Of a stretch of 64,000 bases of DNA, positions 56,555 to 64,000 are shown piece after piece (position 1 is the first letter of the stretch; each line of letters begins with the position of its first letter). Origin of the DNA: Streptomyces tardus (GTDB lineage: Bacteria > Actinomycetota > Actinomycetes > Streptomycetales > Streptomycetaceae). Made by a program: the position numbers and the translations under genes. The notes beneath the pieces were generated by a model. It worked only from the letters and a program-made list of their open reading frames with translations, did no database searches and had not been told where the DNA came from. The DNA lies in NCBI RefSeq assembly GCF_018101125.2, contig NZ_JAELVF020000002.1, forward strand, positions 130,576-194,575. The letters are read 5' to 3'.

Positions 56555-56996
56555 GCAGGACACCGCCAATCTTTGTCAGGCACCGAGCAGTTGCCCGGGA
56601 TGCGCGTTGAAAATAACGAGGGAATTCCGTCCCGTGCAATCACTCGAAAGAGAGACTCAGCGCAAGAATGTGGATTGCGGCATCGGGGTACCCCCCGCCA
56701 TTTCTCGCCGACTTCCGCACGGAACGTGATAATCGCCCTGCCATCGTCACGTTCAGCTACGCGAAGGGGTGTTGACCGGTCGCCGGGAGCGCCGAAATCA
56801 CCCTCGTCGCACAGAGGTGCGCGCCCCCGCGCGCAAGGATTCGTCCACAACCGGACAGGGATCGCACGGGACAACTCGCCCCCGGCCCGCTACCGTTCAC
56901 GTAGTTCCACCGGATACGGGCAGGACGTACGGGCACGAGGTACGGGCAGGTCCCCGGCCCCGCCGGCGGGGCCGGGCGGACGGGCACGTGCGCGCG
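56555..56996. other. AT-richer leader upstream of encapsulin copy 2
   Basis: No gene is seen in this 442-bp divergent gap. The part at about 56560-56680 is much less GC-rich than the window average and probably holds the copy 2 promoter. An 8-bp dyad GAACGTGA/TCACGTTC is at 56722-56729 and 56747-56754 with 17 bp between, a possible regulator site. Its spacing does not fit a Crp site. Confidence 0.5.
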
Positions 56997-57638
56997 ATGT
57001 GGAGAAGCAAGAGAGACAAGAGGAAAGAGGAGCAGGTGTTCCGGGCGATCGTCGGTCTGTGGCGTTGGCGCCGTAGCGCACTGTGCCGCCGTACCGACCG
57101 CGCCGAGGGATGGCTCGCCCTGGGAGCGCTGCTCCTCGTGCTGGTGGCCTGCCCCCTGGTGGCCGCCGCCGCCGGCGAGATCGCGCACCGCAAGCTCACC
57201 GAGACCGTTCGCTCCCAGCAACTCGCCCACCAGCAGGTCTGGGCCACCGTCGAGAAGGTGCTGCCCCGCCGCCCGGCCGGCGAGGAGTCCGAAGAGCTCT
57301 CCCACCAGCAGCAGGTGATGGCCAGTTGGCGCGCCCCGAGCGGCGCACAGCGCGCGGCGCAGGTGACCGTGACGCGCGAGGTCGTGACCGGTGACCGCTT
57401 CCGGATCTGGGTGGACATGGCCGGCGCCCTCACCACCCGGCCGATGAGCGCCGCCACCGCCAGTTCGCACGCCGCGCTGGCGGGCGTGGTGATGGGCATC
57501 GTGGCCGCGCTGGCCGTGGAGTTGGTCCGCCGGCAGGCGCTGCGGCTGCTGCTGCGTCGGCGGCTGGAGGAGTGGGAGCGGCAGTGGGCCAAGGTCGGCC
57601 CGGACTGGGGCCGTTCCTGGCCCGCCGCCTCCAGCTGA
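56997..57638 (+). CDS. Membrane protein, Rv1733c-like
   Basis: The product is 213 aa. TM1 is near residues 37-60 (EGWLALGALLLVLVACPLVAAAAG). An extracytoplasmic middle of about 95 residues leads to TM2 (HAALAGVVMGIVAALAVELV, about 160-180), and a basic cytosolic tail follows. The pattern and the LWRWRRSALCRRTDRAEGW entry resemble the actinobacterial Rv1733c-like family of unknown function. ATG 56997 begins a basic N-terminus. Confidence 0.75.
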   Translation: MWRSKRDKRKEEQVFRAIVGLWRWRRSALCRRTDRAEGWLALGALLLVLVACPLVAAAAGEIAHRKLTETVRSQQLAHQQVWATVEKVLPRRPAGEESEELSHQQQVMASWRAPSGAQRAAQVTVTREVVTGDRFRIWVDMAGALTTRPMSAATASSHAALAGVVMGIVAALAVELVRRQALRLLLRRRLEEWERQWAKVGPDWGRSWPAASS

Positions 57639-58003
57639 CCCGTCTGCCGCGCCGCACACCCAACTCCCCCTCGCCCGCGGGACTTTGCACCCGCCACCGC
57701 CCCAATCGGGCCTCCCTCGCCGCAGCGCTCCCCCATCGGTCATCCGCCCGCCCCGGTACGCGCTACGGTGGTGCGGCCGGCAGGCGTCGCCACCCACGGC
57801 GCCCCGTGAAGACCGCGCCGACCAGGCTCGACGTCCACTGACTCGGCCCGTCCGCGGCTCGCACGGACAGACCGGCACAGGCGCAAGCACGCACAGACCC
57901 GTACAGAGCACACACGGAAACACTCAGGCGCGCACGGCGGCGGCGCACGGCAGGCACCGCGGCACGCGCTCGGTTCTCGCAGGAAGTTGGGGCACAGCGG
58001 TCC
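57639..58003. other. Gap upstream of the beta-helix/AAA gene
   Basis: These 365 bp contain no credible gene. The right half is a low-complexity CA/CG-rich stretch with repeated ACAGA and GCACG words (about 57860-57950). The promoter for the following gene is expected here. Confidence 0.5.
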
Positions 58004-60433
58004 ATGGCTCAGGGCTCGGTCCAGGTGACGCATACAGGTACGTCGCGGTGGCGGCGCCGGACAGGCGACTACCCCACGCTCGGGGCCGCGCTGGAGGCCG
58101 CGTCCGAGGGGGACGTGCTGACCCTCGCGCCGGGCACCTACAGGGAGAACGTGGTTGTCGAGACCGCCGTCACCCTCCGCGGTCCCGAGCGCTCCGGCGC
58201 CGGTTCGGTGCGCATCGCCCCGGACACCGGTGTGCCGCTCACCGTGCGCGCGGGAGCCCGGATCGCCGATCTCCAGATCGAGGGGCAGGACGCAGCCGCC
58301 CCCGCGGTGCTGGTGGAGGACTGCGCGGCCGAGCTCGTGGGGCTGCGGGTGGTCACCCGCTCAGCCGCCGGTGTCGAGGTGCGGGCGGGCGCCCGCCCGG
58401 TGATACGCGGCTGCACGATCGACAATCCGGGCGGGCTCGGCATCAGCGTCTCGGGCGCCGCGGCCGGGCTCTTCCAGGAGTGCGAGGTGGTGGCCGCGGG
58501 CCAGTCCGGCGTCGCGGCGAGCTCCGGGGCCACCCCGAGACTCGAGCGCTGCCGCATCCACCACACCTCCGGCAGCGGGATCTCACTGACCGGCGCGGAG
58601 ACCTCCCTGGAGGCGCACGGCTGCGAGATCTACGAGATCAAGGGTTCCGGGGTGAGCGCGACGGCCCGCGCCCAGGGGCAGTTGACCGAGTGCCAGATCC
58701 ACCGGACCACGGGCGACGGTCTGACCCTGGACGCCGACGCGGTGCTCACCCTCACCGACTGCGAGCTGCACGACGTGCCGGAGAACGCCGTCGATCTGCG
58801 CTCCAGGGCCATCCTCACGCTGACCAGGACCGCGGTGCGCCGCTTCGGACGCAACGGGCTCTCGGTCTGGGACCCGGGCACCCGCGTCGACGCGCACCAC
58901 TGCGAGATACAGGACTCCACCGGCGACTATCCGGCGATCTGGATCAGCGACGGCGCCTCCGCCGTGCTGGACAGCTGCCGGGTGCGCGAGGTGCCCGACG
59001 CGCTGTTCGTGCTCGACCGCGGCTCCAGGGCCGACGTCGTGGACAGCGATCTGAGCCAGATCCGCGGCACGGCGGTCTCGGTCAGCGACGGCGCGGCCGT
59101 CCAGCTCGACGACTGCCGCATCCGGGAGGCGGGCACCGGCGCGTGGTTCCGCGACCACGGCAGTGGCGGCGTACTGGCCGGCTGCGTCGTGGACGCGGTG
59201 GCGACCGGCATCATCGTCACCAAGGGCGCCGACCCCGCGGTGGAGCGGTGCACGATCACCGGCGCCGAGGAGGCGGGCGTCTACGTCTCGGCCGAGGGCC
59301 GCGGCACCTTCGAGGGCACCCGGGTCACGGGCGCCCGGGGCTTCGGCTTCCACGTCATCGACGGCTGCCGTACGGTCCTGCGGCGCTGCCGCACCGAACG
59401 CTGCGGTCGGGGCGGCTTCGAGTTCGCCGAGCCGGGGCCGATCGTGGAGGACTGCGACAGCGACGAGTCGGCGGCCGTCGCCGAGCCGCTCGCCCCCGCG
59501 CCGGCGCCCGCGGTCAGCACCGCGGGGCTGCTCACCGCGACCGCGGCGCTCCCTGCCGCCCGACCTGCTGCCCCACCCCCCGCTGCGCCCTCCGGGGAGG
59601 CGCGGCCGGAGCCGCAGGAGGCCAGACCGGCCACCGAGGTGCTGGGTCAGCTCGACGCGCTCGTGGGCCTGGAGAGCGTCAAGCGGGAGGTGCGGGCGCT
59701 CACCGCGATGATCGAGGTCGGCCGGCGGCGACAGCGCGCGGGGCTCAAGGCAGCCTCCGCCCGTCGCCACCTGGTCTTCACCGGCTCCCCCGGCACCGGC
59801 AAGACGACCGTGGGCCGGCTCTACGGGGAGATCCTGCACAGCCTGGGCGTGCTCGAGCACGGCCATCTCGTCGAGGTGTCCCGGGTGGACCTGGTGGGCG
59901 AACACATCGGCTCGACCGCCCTGCGCACCCAGGCCGCATTCGACAAGGCACGCGGCGGGGTGCTCTTCATCGACGAGGCGTACGCGCTCTCCCCCGAGGA
60001 CTCCGGCCGCGACTTCGGACGGGAGGCCATCGACACCCTGGTGAAGCTGATGGAGGACCATCGCGACGAGGTGGTCGTCATCGCCGCCGGCTACACCGAG
60101 GAGATGGAGCGCTTCCTGGCCGTCAACCCCGGTGTGGCGTCCCGCTTCTCACGGACCATCACCTTCGGCGACTACGCGGCCGAGGACCTGCTGCGGATCG
60201 TCGAGCAGCAGGCCGAGGAGCACGAGTACCACCTCGCCGACGGCACCGAGGAGGCCGTGCTCAAGCACTTCACGACCATGGAACGCGGTCCCTCCTTCGG
60301 CAACGGCCGCACCGCGCGCCAGACCTTCGAGGCGATGGTCGAGCGGCACGCGGGCCGGGTCGCGCAGGTGGAGGACCCGAGCACCGACGATCTGACGCTG
60401 CTCTACTCCGAGGATCTGCCCGCCCTGCCCTGA
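58004..60433 (+). CDS. Right-handed parallel beta-helix domain fused to a CbxX/SpoVK-type AAA+ ATPase
   Basis: The product is 809 aa. Residues 25-490 form a series of beta-helix repeats with about 23-residue spacing (for example GSGISLTGAETSLEAHGCEI, then GDGLTLDADAVLTLTDCEL), like pectate-lyase or NosD/CASH-type folds. A Pro/Ala linker (about 495-540) leads to an AAA+ domain of the CbxX/CfxQ/SpoVK type: Walker A GSPGTGKTT near 595, Walker B VLFIDEAY near 660 and sensor and Arg-finger segments (NPGVASRFSR). There is no signal peptide. AAA+ proteins of this type include EccA of type VII secretion and Rubisco activases, but no such partners are near. The 3' end overlaps the convergent gene by 31 bp. 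Confidence 0.88.
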   Translation: MAQGSVQVTHTGTSRWRRRTGDYPTLGAALEAASEGDVLTLAPGTYRENVVVETAVTLRGPERSGAGSVRIAPDTGVPLTVRAGARIADLQIEGQDAAAPAVLVEDCAAELVGLRVVTRSAAGVEVRAGARPVIRGCTIDNPGGLGISVSGAAAGLFQECEVVAAGQSGVAASSGATPRLERCRIHHTSGSGISLTGAETSLEAHGCEIYEIKGSGVSATARAQGQLTECQIHRTTGDGLTLDADAVLTLTDCELHDVPENAVDLRSRAILTLTRTAVRRFGRNGLSVWDPGTRVDAHHCEIQDSTGDYPAIWISDGASAVLDSCRVREVPDALFVLDRGSRADVVDSDLSQIRGTAVSVSDGAAVQLDDCRIREAGTGAWFRDHGSGGVLAGCVVDAVATGIIVTKGADPAVERCTITGAEEAGVYVSAEGRGTFEGTRVTGARGFGFHVIDGCRTVLRRCRTERCGRGGFEFAEPGPIVEDCDSDESAAVAEPLAPAPAPAVSTAGLLTATAALPAARPAAPPPAAPSGEARPEPQEARPATEVLGQLDALVGLESVKREVRALTAMIEVGRRRQRAGLKAASARRHLVFTGSPGTGKTTVGRLYGEILHSLGVLEHGHLVEVSRVDLVGEHIGSTALRTQAAFDKARGGVLFIDEAYALSPEDSGRDFGREAIDTLVKLMEDHRDEVVVIAAGYTEEMERFLAVNPGVASRFSRTITFGDYAAEDLLRIVEQQAEEHEYHLADGTEEAVLKHFTTMERGPSFGNGRTARQTFEAMVERHAGRVAQVEDPSTDDLTLLYSEDLPALP

Positions 60434-62940
60434 CCGGGGATCCGGTCCGTGTCGACCGCGGTCGCCGTACCGCCATCCCCGCCCTTCGCCGGGCCGCCGT
60501 CCCTGCCCTTCGCCGGGCCGCCGTCCGTCGCCGGGCCGCTGCCGCCCGCAGGCTCGCCCGCGCCGGCCGCTCCCGTGTCCGTCGGGCCGCCGTCCGTCGC
60601 CGGGCTCTTCGGCCCGGCCCCCCGGACGCGTTCGCGGGGCCGGGCGACGCTCGCCAGCAGCGTGTCGCGCTCCTCGTCGAAGGCCGGGTCGGCGTGGTAG
60701 TCGGCGTGGCCGAGGATCGGCGAGGGCAGCGGGTGGCGCAGCGTGCGCCCGTACGTCAACGGGTCCTTCAGCGGGCCGCGGTCGACCTCGCCGGTGTACG
60801 TGGTGGGCGGTGAGTCGGTGTCGACGCGCGGCCCGTCGGCGTAGACCTTCACCGGGCCGCCGATCGGATCGGTCAGCCGCCACAGGTTCCGCCAGCCCTC
60901 CACCTCGCGGTGCAGCGCGTGCAGGGCGGTCGGCCCGAAGCTCTGCGGGAACCAGCGCCCGTACAGACGCTCCAGCGGGGAGCCGTGGGTGAGCAGCGCG
61001 ACCCTGCTGCGGGTCGCCGGGTCCAGCTGCCACACCGCGGCGGCGGCGAGCACACTGCCCTGCGAGTGGCCCGACAGCACGAGCCGGCCGCCGGTCAGCT
61101 CGGTCCAGGTGCCGATCCGCCAGCTGAGGTCGGGCACGGCGCGCTCTGCGTAGCAGGGCGGCGCGAAGGGGTGGGCGCCGCGCGGCCAGAAGGTGCCCAC
61201 GTCCCAGAGGATGCCGACGGTGCGGCGCGCGCCGGGGTCCCGGTACGCCTGGCGGCCCATGGCGACCAGGAGTATGACCAGGGCGCCCATCAGCCAGGAG
61301 CCGACGCCCTCGGCGAGTGCGCCGAGGGCGGGCAGCGGCGCAGGGGCGCCGACGGATGCCTGCCCGGGTGACTGACCGCTGATCAGCGCTCCGGCGACCG
61401 CGCCCGCTCCGAGGACCAGCGACAGGACGGTGATGGCGCCGATGAGCACCGGGGTGGAGTCGGTCAGTCCGGCGCGGGAGATGGTGCTCGCGATCTGCCC
61501 GCTGCGGGTGGGGAGTTCGGTGGTCTCGCCGGGGTAGCCGTCGACGATGCCGGGCGTCAGACGTTTGCGCAGCCGCATCACCCGTACCGCGGAGACGAGC
61601 ACGAACACCACGGCGGACAGCAGCACCAGCGGGATGACGGCCGCCTGCCAGACGAGCACCACGGGCGGCCCGGCGATCAGTTCGGAGTCGCCGACGGTCG
61701 ATCCGGTGGCCAGCCACTCCGAGATCCGCTGCGCCAGCCCGCCGGTGAGGACCTGGCCGATGCCGCAGCCGATCAGCGCGACGCCGACACCGCCCAGACC
61801 CGCCATCGCGCTGCGGTCGGCCGGGCGGGCCGCACGGTTGAGCACGAGCGCGGTGCCGGCAAGCGCGGTGAGCAGCGCGCCCTGGACCAGTGCGAGCGAG
61901 GAGAAGATGCCGGAGCCCGGCAGTGCGCCGGCGGACTCCCAGCCCGGCCGGTCCCAGGCGGCGTGCGCCACAGTCAGGGCGAGCAGCGCGAGCGCGGAGC
62001 AGGGCAGCAGCCGGGTGACCGCCGGGTCGAGGTGTTCGTCGGCTTCCTTCTCGGTGCGCCCGCGCCGCACCACCGCCAGTACCGCGGCGCACCACAGCCC
62101 GGCGCAGAGCACGAGCAGCACCTGACCGATCAGGGCCCGGGCACCGCCCGCGTCCGCGTCGTAGTGCCGGGTGGCCAGGGACAGTGCGGTGGCGATGGTC
62201 AGCAGACCGGCGGTGGTGTGTGCCGCACGCAGCCGGGAGACGAGCCGGCGGCCGTACCAGAAGCCGGGGAGGCTCAACGGCGGGGGCTCCTCGCCCGGTT
62301 CGGTGTGCACGGTGCCCGGGCGGCGCGGCGGCGGCGAGGCCGATTCGTAGGCGCTCCAGGTGCGGTGCGAGAGCCACCACAGCAGCAGGGTGACAAGCAG
62401 CGGCAGCAGGGTCGCCAGTGCCAGCCTGCGGCCGGGCAGGCTCCACCAGCCCTCCCCGGAGACGGCCATGAAGGAGAGCCAGGAGGACCCCTCTGCGCAG
62501 GCCGCCGAGCCGGCGCACTGCCAGGCGACGAGGTCGAGCGCCAGCTCGCAGACTGCGGCGGTGAGCAGCACGGTCAGGCTGAACGCGAGGAGCCTGGCGA
62601 TCGCGGAGTAGAGGCGCTGCGCGGGGTGTCGCAGCGGGGCGGCCGGGCGCATCCAGTACGCGAGATTCGCGATCATGAACGGCAGCAGCACCAGCCACAG
62701 GGCGCGCGCACCGTTGCCCGAGGTCAGGCCGGACCAGCAGTACGCCTCGCGGATCGGCCCGTCGCGGTAGTCCTCGGGGCGCTCCTCGGCGTCCTCGTCG
62801 TCCGCCCTGCGGTGGATGCCCGCGGTGGCGTCGCCGGTGACCAGGACGGTGCGCGGATCGTCCAGCACGTCCTGCGGAGTGGCCCCGCCGACCCCGTGCA
62901 CCATGAGCTCCAGCGCGGGGGCGGTCTGCTGCTTGTCCAT
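60403..62940 (-). CDS. Polytopic membrane protein with split alpha/beta-hydrolase motifs
   Basis: The product is 845 aa. A first beta-strand and oxyanion-like motif ELMVHGVGG lies at residues 11-19. About 11 predicted membrane helices (about 75-570) follow, and then the nucleophile elbow GHSQGS with Ser near 626. A likely catalytic His is in GHADYHAD near 745. So the hydrolase domain seems to be interrupted by a membrane domain. The C-terminal 90 residues are Gly/Lys/Pro-rich with repeated GGPAKG. ATG 62940 was chosen over an in-frame start 33 bp upstream. The substrate is unknown; lipid hydrolysis is only a suggestion. Confidence 0.75.
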   Translation of the reverse strand: MDKQQTAPALELMVHGVGGATPQDVLDDPRTVLVTGDATAGIHRRADDEDAEERPEDYRDGPIREAYCWSGLTSGNGARALWLVLLPFMIANLAYWMRPAAPLRHPAQRLYSAIARLLAFSLTVLLTAAVCELALDLVAWQCAGSAACAEGSSWLSFMAVSGEGWWSLPGRRLALATLLPLLVTLLLWWLSHRTWSAYESASPPPRRPGTVHTEPGEEPPPLSLPGFWYGRRLVSRLRAAHTTAGLLTIATALSLATRHYDADAGGARALIGQVLLVLCAGLWCAAVLAVVRRGRTEKEADEHLDPAVTRLLPCSALALLALTVAHAAWDRPGWESAGALPGSGIFSSLALVQGALLTALAGTALVLNRAARPADRSAMAGLGGVGVALIGCGIGQVLTGGLAQRISEWLATGSTVGDSELIAGPPVVLVWQAAVIPLVLLSAVVFVLVSAVRVMRLRKRLTPGIVDGYPGETTELPTRSGQIASTISRAGLTDSTPVLIGAITVLSLVLGAGAVAGALISGQSPGQASVGAPAPLPALGALAEGVGSWLMGALVILLVAMGRQAYRDPGARRTVGILWDVGTFWPRGAHPFAPPCYAERAVPDLSWRIGTWTELTGGRLVLSGHSQGSVLAAAAVWQLDPATRSRVALLTHGSPLERLYGRWFPQSFGPTALHALHREVEGWRNLWRLTDPIGGPVKVYADGPRVDTDSPPTTYTGEVDRGPLKDPLTYGRTLRHPLPSPILGHADYHADPAFDEERDTLLASVARPRERVRGAGPKSPATDGGPTDTGAAGAGEPAGGSGPATDGGPAKGRDGGPAKGGDGGTATAVDTDRIPGQGRAGRSSE
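60470..60530. repeat. 24-bp direct repeat in the tail of the split hydrolase gene
   Basis: Two near-identical 24-bp units (CCGCC-TCCC-GCCCTTCGCCGGG type) and a shorter third encode the Gly/Lys/Ala-rich C-terminal repeats. Confidence 0.75.
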
Positions 62941-63099
62941 GGTCTCCCCGTGTGTCGCTCCCGGTGGGGACATGCGTCAACCCTCCCCCGCATCATGGCA
63001 GTTGGCGACGGCCGGGCAACAGGAGGCGTCCGGGCGAGTTGCCGGACCGCGACGCCGGGGGCCCGACCCGCGGACGCCCGAAGGGGGTTGACGGGACGT

Positions 63100-63124
63100 C
63101 AGCCGACGCCTGGACGATCGGCTG
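63100..63124 (-). terminator. Short hairpin downstream of the cysteine-synthase-like gene
   Basis: A 7-bp stem (63100-63106 with 63118-63124) with an 11-nt loop lies 24 nt after the minus-strand stop codon. Confidence 0.4.
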
Positions 63125-63147
63125 CACGGGAAGGGGCCGACGCGGAG

Positions 63148-64000
63148 TCAGTGCCAGTGGGAGGTGGCCAGGAAGTGGTCGATCGCCTCGGAGTAGGGGG
63201 CGATGTCGAGGCCCTGCTCCGCGAGCCAGTCGTCCGAGTAGTACTTGTCCAGGTAGCGCTCGCCCGGGTCGCACAGCAGCGTGACCACCGAGCCCCTGCG
63301 CCCCTCGGCGACCATCTCGCCGACGATCCGCAGCGCGCTCCACAGTCCCGTGCCGGTCGAACCGCCTGCCTGGCGGCCGATCGCCCGCTCCAGGGTGCGC
63401 ACCGCCGCGATGCTGGCGGCGTCCGGCACCCGCATCATGCGGTCGATGGCGCCGGGGACGAAGCTCGGCTCCATGCGGGGGCGGCCGATACCCTCGATGC
63501 GGGAGCCGCGGTCGCTGACTACGTCGGCGTCGTTCTTCAGCCAGCCGTCGAAGAAGCAGGAGTTCTCCGGGTCGGGGACGCAGACGCGGGTGTCGTACTG
63601 CATGTAGTGGACGTAGCGGGCGATGGTCGCGGAGGTGCCGCCGGTCCCCGCGGCGGCCACGATCCAGGCCGGCTCGGGGTAGCGCTCCAGACGCATCTGC
63701 TGGTAGATCGACTCGGCGATGTTGTTGTTGCCCCGCCAGTCGGTGGCGCGCTCGGCGTAGGTGAACTGGTCCATGTAGTGCCCGCCGGTCTCCTCGGCCA
63801 GACGCTGGGAGACTTCGTAGACGGTGCCCGGATCGTCCACGAGGTGGCAGCTGCCGCCGTGGAACTCGATCAGCCGGGTCTTCTCGCTGCTGGTGGTCCG
63901 CGGCATGACGGCGATGAACGGCACGCCGATCAGTCCCGCGAAGTACGCCTCCGAGACGGCCGTGGAACCGCTGGACGCCTCGATGACGGGCTTGCCCGGC
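63148..64000 (-). CDS. PLP-dependent cysteine synthase-family protein, C-terminal part
   Basis: The frame runs off the right edge, so the N-terminus is missing. The visible 284 residues or so include the substrate-loop motif KPVIEASSGSTAV, the GTGGTSATIARY phosphate-binding loop (normally GTGGTxTG) and a C-terminal TLLCDPGERYLDKYYSDDWL. The PLP-binding Lys would lie upstream, outside the window. It belongs to the cysteine synthase/cystathionine beta-synthase fold; the exact reaction is uncertain. A C-terminal STGTGLWSA segment is conserved in this subgroup. Confidence 0.88.
   Translation of the reverse strand, partial: PGKPVIEASSGSTAVSEAYFAGLIGVPFIAVMPRTTSSEKTRLIEFHGGSCHLVDDPGTVYEVSQRLAEETGGHYMDQFTYAERATDWRGNNNIAESIYQQMRLERYPEPAWIVAAAGTGGTSATIARYVHYMQYDTRVCVPDPENSCFFDGWLKNDADVVSDRGSRIEGIGRPRMEPSFVPGAIDRMMRVPDAASIAAVRTLERAIGRQAGGSTGTGLWSALRIVGEMVAEGRRGSVVTLLCDPGERYLDKYYSDDWLAEQGLDIAPYSEAIDHFLATSHWH

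Noticed and set aside
56722..56754. GAACGTGA/TCACGTTC dyad as a Crp site
   Set aside because: The halves are 17 bp apart; Crp sites have 6 bp between TGTGA and TCACA cores.
52726..57638. Genes next to the encapsulins as possible cargo (terpene cyclase, cysteine desulfurase)
   Set aside because: None of the neighbours has DDxxD/NSE motifs or PLP-binding features; they are a cNMP domain protein and a membrane protein.

Overview
This is a very GC-rich (roughly 70% or more) stretch of chromosome from a filamentous actinomycete, almost certainly Streptomyces or a close relative. The evidence is the Streptomyces-specific gene set: a conservon (CvnA/B/C/D), an NsdA-type regulator, two EshA-like family 2B encapsulin shell proteins, GTG starts, strong G/C codon bias and a single rare TTA codon. 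No rRNA, tRNA, CRISPR array or intact insertion sequence was seen.

Layout. 1-9.3 kb is carbon metabolism: the C-terminal end of PTS enzyme I, acetoacetyl-CoA synthetase, a GH31-like protein that lacks its catalytic carboxylates, a secreted VanX-type dipeptidase, and glpF-glpK. 9.25-10.5 kb is a compound inverted duplication. It has damaged the 3' end of a CvnD-type GTPase gene, left a truncated second copy, and carries a 31-bp piece of glpK at one junction. 10.5-16.5 kb holds TetR, AhpD-like and SDR genes followed by cvnC, cvnB and cvnA, so the conservon is split. 17.3-24.6 kb is a three-gene operon resembling MksB/MksE/MksF (Wadjet/condensin-like) with no nuclease subunit beside it. 24.7-41.6 kb carries a fused 5-oxoprolinase, a HEAT-repeat protein, a PAS-PP2C phosphatase, NsdA, a phosphotransferase with a TTA codon, small metabolic genes, a phytoene-desaturase-like flavoprotein and a TPR Ser/Thr kinase.

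42-44 kb is the PTS-dependent dihydroxyacetone kinase operon dhaKLM, with a frameshifted MerR regulator converging on it. 45-48.7 kb has NUDIX, Glu/Asp racemase, two-domain TerD and a Gln/Pro-rich protein. 49-52.7 kb is an aldehyde dehydrogenase set (DUF779, ALDH, GAF regulator). 52.7-56.6 kb has three consecutive genes with cyclic-nucleotide-binding domains: one free domain and two tandem family 2B encapsulin shells that share a 311-bp near-identical tract. 57-64 kb has a small membrane protein, a beta-helix/AAA+ fusion, a membrane protein whose hydrolase motifs are split by about 11 membrane spans, and the end of a cysteine-synthase-like gene.

How the parts fit. glpF/glpK (glycerol uptake and phosphorylation), dhaKLM (dihydroxyacetone phosphorylation) and ptsI (phosphoryl donor for DhaM through HPr) form a functional set for three-carbon compounds, although they are spread over 44 kb. 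The cNMP-binding encapsulins, conservon, NsdA and TTA-containing gene point to developmental control. The best candidates for unusual biology are the cargo-less tandem encapsulins, the SMC-like operon, the beta-helix/AAA fusion, the pseudo-GH31 and the glpK-cvnD rearrangement. The last of these must first be separated from an assembly artefact.
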